DNA from: JBEDUK01 sp963781595
Lineage (GTDB): Bacteria; Actinomycetota; UBA4738
Length of the DNA stretch: 64,000 nt
Reading direction: 5' to 3'
Assembly (NCBI GenBank): GCA_963781595.1
Contig: CAWAGG010000006.1
Span: 930,001-994,000, forward strand
In this document: one piece after another, positions 57,302 to 64,000 of the stretch
Numbering within the stretch: position 1 is the first letter of the stretch
Layout: the number at the start of each line of letters is the position of its first letter
Position numbers and translations under genes: made by a program
The notes under the pieces: generated by a model
The model's input: the letters and a program-made list of their open reading frames with translations, nothing else
Database searches by the model: none
Told to the model about the DNA's origin: nothing

Positions 57302-58769
57302 GCCTCATCACGACCGCCTTCGACTCCGTGAAGAACTCGTAGGAGTGGTCGCCCCCTTCGCGCCCGATCCCCGAGTCCTTGTACCCGCCGAACGGCGCGC
57401 GGAGGTCGCGCACGAAGAAGCAGTTCACCCACATCATGCCGGTGCGCACCTCGCGTGCGACCCGATGCGCGGTGTTGAGGTTCGTCGTCCACACCATGCC
57501 GGCCAGGCCGTACCGGCTCTGGTTCGCGATCGCGATCGCGTCGTCGAGCGAGTCGAACGGCATCACCATCTCGACCGGCCCGAAGATCTCGTCCTGGCAC
57601 GAACGCATCGCGTTGTCCGCATCGGCGAACACCGTTGGAGCGACGTAGTTCCCGGCCGCCAGCGCGCCGTCGGTCAGGCGGTCGCCGCCGGTCATCAGCT
57701 TCGCGCCCTCGTCCTGCGCCAGGTCGACGTAGGACAGGACCTTCTGCATGTGCTCCTCGGTCACCAGCGGTCCCATCGGGTCGCCGGGTCACGCGGGTCA
57801 CCGACGACCAGCGCCTCCGCGCGGTCGACGAAGCGCGGGCAGGAACTCGTCGTAGATCGGGCCGTTCGACCAGCAGGCGCGTGCCCGCCAGGCACACCTC
57901 GCCCTGGTTGCTGAAGCCCCCGGTGATCGCGCCGTCGACGGCCGCGTCCAGGTCGGCGTCGGCGCACACGATGTTCGCCGACTTCCCACCCATCTCGAAC
58001 GACAGCTTCTTCAGCGTCGCCGAGGCGTTCCGCATGATGATCCGCCCGGTCGCCGACTCGCCGGTGAACGTGACCGCATCGACGCCCGCATGGACCGTCA
58101 GCTCCTCCCCGGCCGCGTCCGGGCCGAAGCCCTGCGACCACGTTGAACACGCCGGGCGGGACGTCGGCCTCCGCCACGATCTCCGCCAGGATCGACGCGG
58201 TGATCGGGCTCTGCTCGGCGGGCTTCGCGACGACCGTGCAGCCGAACGCCAGCGCGGGCGCGACCTTCCACGTCAGGAGCATCAGCGGGAAGTTCCACGG
58301 CGAGATCGCGGCGACCACGCCGAGGGGCTCGCGGAGTTCGTACGTGAACACGCCCGCGGACGGCTGGTCGAACGCCTTCGTCGCCAGATGCTCAGCGTAG
58401 TCCGCGAAGAACCGGAAGTTGAACGCGCACCGCGGGATGTCCTTCCTCGAGGACTCCGCGATCGGCTTGCCCATGTCGAGGGTCTCCCACTCGGCGAGCT
58501 CCTGCACGCGGGCGTCGATCCCGTCGGCGACGCGGTGGAGGATCCGTTTGCGCTCCGCCGGGCTCATGCGGGGCCACGGGCCTTCGTCGAACGCCCGTCG
58601 GGCCGCCTCGACCGCTCGAGCGCGTCGGAGCGGCCGCCCTCGGCGACGATGCGCGACCGTCGCGCCGTCGATCGGGCTGACCGATGCGAACGCCGCCCCG
58701 TCGGACGAGTCCTCGAAGTCGCCCGTCGATGAAGTGCCGGACGCGTCGAACCTCGTTCGTCTCGGGCAT
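57294..58769 (-). pseudogene. 2-hydroxymuconic-semialdehyde-type aldehyde dehydrogenase, many frameshifts
   Basis: Taken across frames this is a complete NAD-dependent aldehyde dehydrogenase of about 490 residues. It starts MPETNEVRRVRHFIDG (58769), continues through MSPAERKRILHRVADGIDAR, AISPWNFPLMLLTWKVAPAL and the general-base region LSFEMGGKSANIV, keeps the catalytic Cys in NQGEVCLAGTRLL, and ends FFTESKAVVMRLG (57294). At least six one- or two-base shifts break it, near 57785, 57835, 57865, 58127, 58616-58657 and 58723. It should oxidise the ring-cleavage semialdehyde to 4-oxalocrotonate. It is either a pseudogene or a badly assembled region; the intact family residues favour assembly error. 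Confidence 0.8.
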
Positions 58770-58777
58770 GCAGGGCC

Positions 58778-58964
58778 TCACTTCCTCTCGGACGCCGGAC
58801 GCCCGCGACCCGTAGTGGTCCGGGTGCATCTCCCTGATGATCACGCGGACGCTCTCGCGCTTCGCGTCCAGGGCTTCGCACACGGCGTCGGTCACCTTCT
58901 CGATCAGCGCGTGTTTCTTCTCCGTGCCGCGTCCCTCCAGCATGTCGATCTGCACGATCGGCAT
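58778..58964 (-). CDS. 4-oxalocrotonate tautomerase-family protein, C-terminus frameshifted
   Basis: A small enzyme with the catalytic N-terminal Pro (MPIVQIDMLEGRGTEKKHAL), then IEKVTDAVCEALDAK and VRVIIREMHPDHYG. The reading frame that starts at 58964 runs on into the ALDH start without a stop. In the next frame the end reads GRGRPASERK and stops at 58778, giving the usual family length of about 62 residues. One indel near 58805 explains this. It would isomerise 2-hydroxymuconate to 4-oxalocrotonate. ATG 58964 lies 3 bp after the hydratase stop. Confidence 0.8.
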
Positions 58965-58967
58965 CCC

Positions 58968-59769
58968 TCACCTCACCTCCACGTCCATCGCCGCTGTCCC
59001 GACCCCGTCGATCGTCACGGATACGGTTATCCCCTGCTCCAGCGTCACAGGTGGCGTCAGGCCACCGGAGAGGACGACGTCTCCCGCACGGAGGCCGCGG
59101 CCGCCGCGGGCACGCGGCCGCCCGGGCCATCCAGGCGACCGCCTCGGCGGGGTCGCCCATGACGGCCGCACCCGTCGCCTCCGCGAACGGTCGGTCGTCC
59201 ACCGTCATGACCACCGCCACGTTCGCCAGATCGAGTCGATCGGGGGAGATCGCCTCGCCCAGCACGAAGGCGGCCGCCGACGAGTCGTCGGCGATGTTGT
59301 CGAGGGCACGGAACGAGAAGTCCCGGTACCGGGAGTCCACGACCTCCAGGCACGCGACGACCCGGTCGGTCGCCGCCAGAACGCCGGCGGCATCGGCGTC
59401 GGACCCGAGGTCCTCCCGCAGGACGAACGCGATCTCCGGTTCCGCCTTCGGGTGGATGAAGGCGTTCAGCCGAACCACGCCGTCGGCCAGGTCCATCGCG
59501 TCCGTGACCCAGCCGTAGTTCGGCCGGTCGACGCCCATCGCTCGCCGCATCGCCTCGCTCGTGAAGCCGAGCTTGCCGCCGGTCACCCGCTCGCCGTCGG
59601 CCCGGCGGAGCAGGATCCCCTCGTCCTGGATCGCATACGCATCCTCCTCCGACAGCGGGGTCCGGTCGGTGAGCCTTCCGACCTCGCGACGTTCCAGGCG
59701 CGCCGCCTGGAGCTCACGCGCCAGCTCGGCGTGGTCGATCGGCGCGGGAGCCTGCCCGCCTACACGCAC
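58968..59769 (-). CDS. 2-keto-4-pentenoate hydratase/4-oxalocrotonate decarboxylase family (paralog A), one frameshift
   Basis: About 267 residues. GTG 59769 overlaps the preceding gene by 10 bases. LTDRTPLSEEDAYAIQDEGI, GGKLGFTSEAMRRAMGVDRP, PKAEPEIAFVLREDLG and CLEVVDSRYRDFSFRALDNI are MhpD-family motifs; metal-binding Glu residues are in AEPEIAF and LEVVDS. Near 59110 the frame shifts, and the end (AGDVVLSGGLTPPVTLEQGI, then TVSVTIDGVG) is in another frame, stopping at 58968. Context makes it the decarboxylase partner (DmpH-like) or a hydratase; sequence alone cannot decide. Confidence 0.78.
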
Positions 59770-60521
59770 ATCAGCTCCACGATCCCGATCCGATCGAACG
59801 TCGCCGTCACGACGTCGCCTGCCTTCACCGCGACCGCGACGGTCAACGCGCCGGCCAGCACCGTCGTGCCCGCGGCGAGCGTCCGGCCGCGGCGTCCGAG
59901 CGCCGCAGCGAGCCACGCGACCGCGGCGGCCGGGTGATCCAGCACGGCGGCCCCCGACGCCGTCGCCACCAGCTCGCCGTTCAGCTCCAGCACGCACCCG
60001 GTCAGCCGCAGGTCGAACCCGTCCGGTGCCGCGCCCGGGCCGCCGACCACGTACCGCGCGGCCGACGCGTCGTCCGCGACCACGTCCGGCAGCGTGAAGG
60101 CATACCCCTCGAAGCGCGAGTCGAGGACGTCCATCGCGGGAACCACGCGCTCGGTCGCCGCGAGGACGTCGTCGATGCCGGCCCCGGCGGCGACGTCGCT
60201 CGCGAGGACGAACGCGATCTCCGGTTCGACCCTGGGCTGGATCAGGTCACCGACGACGAGCGGCTCGCCGTCGCGCACGGCCGCGCCCGGCGGGAACCAG
60301 CCGAACAGCGGGCTGTCGACGTGCATCTGTTCCTGCTTCGCCCTCGACGTCAGGCCGAGCTTCGGCGTCGCGCCGCCGCCCAGCGCCTCGACCACGAGGT
60401 CCTGGATCGCGTACGCCTCGTCGAGGGTGAGGTCCGGATCGGTCGCGGTCAGCGGCGCGATCGCCCGGCGCGCGGCGATCGCGTCCAGGATCCGTGCGGC
60501 GAGCGCGTCGCGGTCGGTCAC
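59760..60521 (-). CDS. 2-keto-4-pentenoate hydratase/4-oxalocrotonate decarboxylase family (paralog B)
   Basis: A 253-residue intact enzyme of the MhpD/DmpE/DmpH family. DLTLDEAYAIQDLVVEAL, TPKLGLTSRAKQEQMHVDSP and EPEIAFVLASDVAAGAGI carry the metal-site acids. The central AMDVLDSRFEGYAFTLPDVV fits hydratase and decarboxylase members alike. Its start GTG 60521 overlaps the aldolase stop. With paralog A it likely forms the decarboxylase and hydratase pair, which in known meta pathways act as a complex to make 2-oxopent-4-enoate and hydrate it. Exact assignment is open. Confidence 0.85.
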   Translation of the reverse strand: MTDRDALAARILDAIAARRAIAPLTATDPDLTLDEAYAIQDLVVEALGGGATPKLGLTSRAKQEQMHVDSPLFGWFPPGAAVRDGEPLVVGDLIQPRVEPEIAFVLASDVAAGAGIDDVLAATERVVPAMDVLDSRFEGYAFTLPDVVADDASAARYVVGGPGAAPDGFDLRLTGCVLELNGELVATASGAAVLDHPAAAVAWLAAALGRRGRTLAAGTTVLAGALTVAVAVKAGDVVTATFDRIGIVELMCV

Positions 60522-61540
60522 GACGCCCGCGCCTCGGCGGCCTTGCGCTGCAGCTCGACGGCGACGTCGATGATCATGTCCTCCTGCCCGCCGACGACCT
60601 TGCGCTCGCCGAGCTCGAGCAGGATGTCCTTCGTGTCGACCCCGTAGCGCTCCGCGGCGCGCTTCGAGTGCAGCAGGAACGAACCGTAGACGCCGGCGTA
60701 CCCGAGCAGCAGCCCGTCGCGGTCGATCACGCCCTGCTCGGGGCGGATCGGACGGACCGCCTCCTGGGCGGCGTCCATCATGGCCAGCGGGTCGACGCCC
60801 GTCTCGATGCCGGAGCGTTCGCAGACCGCGACCAGGATCTCCGTCGGGCAGTTCCCGGCGCCCGCGCCGAGGCCCGTCGTGCAGCCGTCGAGCTGGTCGA
60901 CGCCCTCGTCCAGCGCCGCGAGCGAGTTCGCGACCGCGAGCGACAGGTTGTTGTGCGCGTGGAGCCCGACCTGACATGACAGCGAATCCTTCAGTGCGGC
61001 GACCCTGACGCGCGCGTCGTCGATCGTCATCGCGCCGGCGGAATCGACCACGTACACGCAATCGGCGCCGTAGGACTCCATCTTCCGCGCCTGCGCCGCC
61101 AGCTCGTCCGGGTCGATCATGTGCGCCATCATCAGGAACCCGACGATCTCCATGCCGAGCGACTTCGACAGCTCGACATGCTGCTGGGAGATGTCGGCCT
61201 CGGTGCAGTGGGTCGCGATCCGGGCGACCCGCGCCCCCGCCTCCGCCGCGTGCCGAAGGTCGTCCTTCACGCCGATGCCCGGGAGCATGAGCACCGCGAT
61301 CTTCGCGCGCTCCGCCGTCTCGACCGCGGCCCGCACGAGGTCCATCTCCGGCACCGCCGAGAAGCCGTAGTTGAACGACGAACCACCGAGCCCGTCGCCG
61401 TGCGTCACCTCGATCACCGGGACGCCGGCCGCATCCAATGCCGCGACGACGGTTCGAACCTGCTCCTCGGTGAACCGGTGCGCGATCGCGTGCGACCCGT
61501 CACGCAGGGTCGAATCCGTCAGACGGAACCGCGCGCTCAT
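60518..61540 (-). CDS. mhpE: 4-hydroxy-2-oxovalerate aldolase
   Basis: A 340-residue DRE-TIM metallolyase. LTDSTLRDGSHAIAHRFTEE has the Arg-Asp substrate and metal contacts, VTHGDGLGGSS is typical, and GLHAHNNLSLAVAN has the metal His pair. The last part (LELGERKVVGGQEDMIIDVA) is the region that contacts the dehydrogenase. It splits 4-hydroxy-2-oxovalerate to pyruvate and acetaldehyde, with acetaldehyde channelled to the partner enzyme encoded just before it (ATGA overlap at 61537-61540). Confidence 0.94.
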   Translation of the reverse strand: MSARFRLTDSTLRDGSHAIAHRFTEEQVRTVVAALDAAGVPVIEVTHGDGLGGSSFNYGFSAVPEMDLVRAAVETAERAKIAVLMLPGIGVKDDLRHAAEAGARVARIATHCTEADISQQHVELSKSLGMEIVGFLMMAHMIDPDELAAQARKMESYGADCVYVVDSAGAMTIDDARVRVAALKDSLSCQVGLHAHNNLSLAVANSLAALDEGVDQLDGCTTGLGAGAGNCPTEILVAVCERSGIETGVDPLAMMDAAQEAVRPIRPEQGVIDRDGLLLGYAGVYGSFLLHSKRAAERYGVDTKDILLELGERKVVGGQEDMIIDVAVELQRKAAEARAS

Positions 61541-62445
61541 GCCGACACCGCCGCGAGCTCCTGGGCGAGCGCCTCGCCGACCCGGACCGCCGACGCGGTC
61601 ATGATGTCCAGGTTCCCGGCGTACGGCGGGAAGTAATCGCCGGCGCCCTCGACCTCGAGGAGCGCGACGACGCGCGCCGGTACGATGCCGCCCGGCGTCG
61701 CATAGACGTCCTCCTCGAAGACCGGATCGGCCTTCAGCCGGTAGCCGGGGACGTACGCAGAGACCTCTTCGATCATCGCGAGGATCGATGAAGCGACGCC
61801 ATCCCGGTCGAAGCCTTCCTCCAGCGCGCAGAACACGGTGTTGCGCATCAGGATCGGAGGCTCGGCGGGATTCAGGACCATGATCGCCTTCCCCTTCGCG
61901 GCGCCGCCCACCTCGACCAGCGCGGAGGACGTGGTCTCCGTGAACTCATCGATGTTCTGCCGCGTGCCCGGCCCCGCGGACTTGGACGCCACGGTGGACA
62001 CGATCTCCGCGTACGGCACCGGGGTGACGCGGGTGACCGCAGCGACGATCGGAACCGTGGCCTGGCCCCCGCACGTGATCAGGTTCACGTTCGGCGCGTT
62101 GAGATGGTCAGCCAGGTTGACGGGTGGAACGACCAGCGGTCCGAGCTTCGCCGGGGTCAGGTCGATCACACGGATCCCTGCCTCCTCGTACCGCGGAGCG
62201 TTCTGGCGATGCACCCATGCCGAGGTGGCCTCGAAGACGACCGGGAACTCCGCCGGACGGGCGAGGACCGCGTCCGCGCCATCGACGCTGGTCTCGATGC
62301 CGAGGTCCCGGGCGCGCCGGAGCCCGTCCGAGTCCGGATCGATGCCGGCCACCAGCCGGACCTCCAGCCCCGGCGAGCGCTGGAGCTTGTACATCAGGTC
62401 GGTCCCGATGTTGCCGGAGCCGACGATCGCGCAGGGAACCCTCAT
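61537..62445 (-). CDS. mhpF: acetaldehyde dehydrogenase (acetylating)
   Basis: A 302-residue NAD-dependent enzyme that converts acetaldehyde and CoA to acetyl-CoA. The Rossmann motif is CAIVGSGNIGTDLMYKL, the catalytic Cys is in NLITCGGQATVPIV and the channel region reads SKSAGPGTRQNIDEFTETTS. ATG 62445 is chosen for GAGGAGGACGG just upstream. It overlaps the aldolase by 4 bases, as expected for the bifunctional complex, and follows paralog C by 22 bp. Confidence 0.94.
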   Translation of the reverse strand: MRVPCAIVGSGNIGTDLMYKLQRSPGLEVRLVAGIDPDSDGLRRARDLGIETSVDGADAVLARPAEFPVVFEATSAWVHRQNAPRYEEAGIRVIDLTPAKLGPLVVPPVNLADHLNAPNVNLITCGGQATVPIVAAVTRVTPVPYAEIVSTVASKSAGPGTRQNIDEFTETTSSALVEVGGAAKGKAIMVLNPAEPPILMRNTVFCALEEGFDRDGVASSILAMIEEVSAYVPGYRLKADPVFEEDVYATPGGIVPARVVALLEVEGAGDYFPPYAGNLDIMTASAVRVGEALAQELAAVSA

Positions 62446-62467
62446 CCGTCCTCCTCGCTTCGTGCGC

Positions 62468-63253
62468 TCACTCGAACCGCACCGAGACGGCACCGAGGCG
62501 ATCGAACTCCGCCGCGACGATGTCCCCGGCCTCCACGGGGAACGCAGCGTGCAGCGCCCCCGTCATGACGAACCACCCGGCCTCCAGCGTGACGTCGAAC
62601 GGTGTCAGGGTGTTCGCCAGCCACGCCACGGTTTCGACCGGATCGCCCATCGCCGCCGCGCCGGCCCCGGTGGCCTGCGTTCCGCCGTTCTTCGCGACGA
62701 CCATGCCGGTCAGGCGCGGCTCCCAGCCGTCCGTTGGGACGACGTCGCGACCCAGGACGATCGCCGCGGACGACGCCAGGTCCGCGATCGTGTCGACCAG
62801 CGTGATCCGCCAGTCGACGATCCTGCTGTCGACCACCTCGATCGCCGCCCGGGCACCGGTGATCGCCGCGGCAGCGTCGGCCCGCGTACACGAAGGACCG
62901 CGGAGCGGGCTCCCGAGGACCAGCGCGATCTCGGCTTCGGCCCTCGGCTGGATCAGCGCGCCGGCCTGGAGGGAGGCGCCGTCGTCGAACACCATGCTCG
63001 CCAGGACTGGCCCGTAGTCGGGCTGGTCGACGCCGAACATGTCGCGCATCGGCTTCGACGTCAGGCCCAGCTTGTATCCCACGACCGAGCCGCCTTCGTC
63101 GGCCATGATCGCTTCCGCGTACGCCCCCTGGATCGCGTAGGCGTCGGCGGGCGTGAGGGACGGATCATCCTCCGACAGTGGCGCGATCGGTGCCCGGTCC
63201 CGGCGCGCTTCGAACAACGCCTGACCCCAGTCGCGCGCAGCCGCTGCCATCAC
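62468..63253 (-). CDS. 2-oxopent-4-enoate hydratase (MhpD family, paralog C)
   Basis: A 261-residue enzyme. LTPADAYAIQGAYAEAIMAD, YKLGLTSKPMRDMFGVDQPD, PRAEAEIALVLGSPL and AIEVVDSRIVDWRITLVDTI are the family motifs with metal-site acids. Position directly before the dehydrogenase-aldolase pair fits the hydratase that feeds them. Starts at GTG 63253 or ATG 63250; the IclR stop overlaps here. The presence of three such paralogs in one operon is more than the usual hydratase and decarboxylase pair. Confidence 0.9.
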   Translation of the reverse strand: MMAAAARDWGQALFEARRDRAPIAPLSEDDPSLTPADAYAIQGAYAEAIMADEGGSVVGYKLGLTSKPMRDMFGVDQPDYGPVLASMVFDDGASLQAGALIQPRAEAEIALVLGSPLRGPSCTRADAAAAITGARAAIEVVDSRIVDWRITLVDTIADLASSAAIVLGRDVVPTDGWEPRLTGMVVAKNGGTQATGAGAAAMGDPVETVAWLANTLTPFDVTLEAGWFVMTGALHAAFPVEAGDIVAAEFDRLGAVSVRFE

Positions 63254-64000
63254 GGGCCTGCCTTCCGATACCCCATCCGGCGCGACGCCGTCGCGGCGGC
63301 CTCGACGAGCTCGTGGATGACCTGGTCCATCACGGGGTCCATGCGCTGGGCGGGTCCGGCGACGCTCATCGCCGCCACGACGTCGCCCAACGCGTTGCGT
63401 ACAGGTGCTCCGACGGATAGCACGCCGACCTCCGACTCGTGCAGGTTCTGCGCCCAGCCGCGCCGGCGGATCTCCTTCAGCTCCTTCAGGAGCAGCTCGT
63501 GGTCCGTGAGCGTGTGCGGCGTCCGGGCCTTCAGCTCCCAGCCCTCCAGGAGCCGGTCGAGCTGCTCGTCGGGGAGGTACGCCAGCAGCACCTTCCCCGT
63601 GCCGGTCGAGTGCGCCCAGTTCCGCCGGCCGACCTCCAGGAACAGGCGCAGGGTGTGCGGGCTATCCAGGCGTTCGACGTAGACGACCTCGCGGCCGTCC
63701 AGGACCGCGAGCTGCACGGTCTCGCCGGTCGCGTTCCGCAGCTGCGCCATCGGCGGGACGGCCGCCTCGTGGAGGGCGAAGTGGGCTGAGATCGCCGCGC
63801 CGAGGTCGTAGATCGCCAGGCCCAGGCGGTACTTCCCCGTCTCCGGGTTCTGTTCGAGGAGCTGTTCGTCCGTGAGGGTCGCGAGGAGCCGGTGGGCCGT
63901 GGACTTCCCCAGGTTCAGGCGACGGGCCAGCTCGGAGACGCCCAGTTCGCGTTCGCGGTAGCTGAACTGCTTCAGCAGACGCGCCGCGTTGCGGACGCTG
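63250..64000 (-). CDS. IclR-family transcriptional regulator (5' end outside window)
   Basis: The frame is open to the right edge; only the first few residues are missing. The winged helix is LGVSELARRLNLGKSTAHRL then LATLTDEQLLEQNPETGKYR. The effector domain follows with LGLAIYDLGAAISAHFALHE, NWAHSTGTGKVLLAYLPDEQ and SEVGVLSVGAPVRNALGDVV. IclR proteins commonly control aromatic catabolism in answer to a pathway compound. It is the first gene seen of the degradation operon and its stop overlaps the hydratase start, so it is transcribed with it. Any ring-cleavage or upper-pathway genes would lie to the right of the window. Confidence 0.92.
   Translation of the reverse strand, partial: SVRNAARLLKQFSYRERELGVSELARRLNLGKSTAHRLLATLTDEQLLEQNPETGKYRLGLAIYDLGAAISAHFALHEAAVPPMAQLRNATGETVQLAVLDGREVVYVERLDSPHTLRLFLEVGRRNWAHSTGTGKVLLAYLPDEQLDRLLEGWELKARTPHTLTDHELLLKELKEIRRRGWAQNLHESEVGVLSVGAPVRNALGDVVAAMSVAGPAQRMDPVMDQVIHELVEAAATASRRMGYRKAGP

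Overview
This 64 kb window is GC-rich and densely coded (most gene gaps are under 150 bp, with many 4-base ATGA or GTGA overlaps). The gene content points to an actinobacterium (Actinomycetota). The block of a histidine-phosphatase protein, a DUF3090 protein and an SCO1664-type kinase-like protein, divergent from undecaprenyl-diphosphatase, is an actinobacterial gene order. There are also F420-type oxidoreductases, a TIGR03086-type (mycothiol-associated fold) protein, an InhA-like enoyl reductase and many leaderless starts with a TANNNT box 6-8 nt upstream. I cannot place it below phylum; it looks like an environmental lineage and not a well-known genus. Several real genes carry one-base frameshifts, so either the assembly has indel errors or some genes are decaying.

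Layout. 0-19 kb: housekeeping and secreted proteins. These are a cut TPR protein, the operon fabI (InhA-like), acetyltransferase and paaK, an SCP2-alpha/beta hydrolase fusion, a macrodomain hydrolase, a VanY-type carboxypeptidase, two beta-propeller exported proteins, a thioredoxin-like protein, a MoaD-like domain joined to a BNR propeller, a hydrolase and zinc-finger rhomboid pair, an ECF sigma factor, ogt and PPOX operon, and the DUF3090 triad next to uppP.

20-41 kb: a surface-polysaccharide region. A degenerate histidine kinase and NarL-type regulator precede an Alg14/Alg13-like glycosyltransferase pair and a GT2 enzyme. Facing them is a minus-strand operon of sulfotransferase, O-antigen polymerase, APH-like kinase, second sulfotransferase and flippase. 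A Wzz/BY-kinase and a secreted GH26-like hydrolase follow. After a large cyclase-ATPase-TPR regulator comes an 1110-residue secreted propeller/malectin/FnIII protein. Two sulfotransferases suggest a sulfated polymer. A near-palindrome (GGYCG-TT-CGGCC) recurs in the intergenic regions of this block.

41-50 kb: an accessory patch. A PPOX, nitrilase and TIGR03086 operon is followed by a small secreted-protein gene split by an IS256-type element with a perfect 9-bp target duplication, a lipoprotein gene, a GyrI-like gene, a DUF4386 and F420-type pair, a deleted IS630 element, a broken lysE and a nitronate monooxygenase.

50-57 kb: a frameshifted small DNA-binding protein gene, a TetR regulator with a ClC channel, and a GntR(YtrA)-ABC transporter operon behind a CTAG-rich operator.

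57-64 kb: a lower meta-cleavage (catechol-type) degradation operon read leftward. In order it encodes an IclR regulator, 2-oxopent-4-enoate hydratase, acetaldehyde dehydrogenase, 4-hydroxy-2-oxovalerate aldolase, two more hydratase/decarboxylase paralogs, 4-oxalocrotonate tautomerase, a semialdehyde dehydrogenase (with many frameshifts), a Rieske ferredoxin and a HAD hydrolase. The ring-cleavage enzyme is not in the window. No rRNA, tRNA or CRISPR array was recognised.
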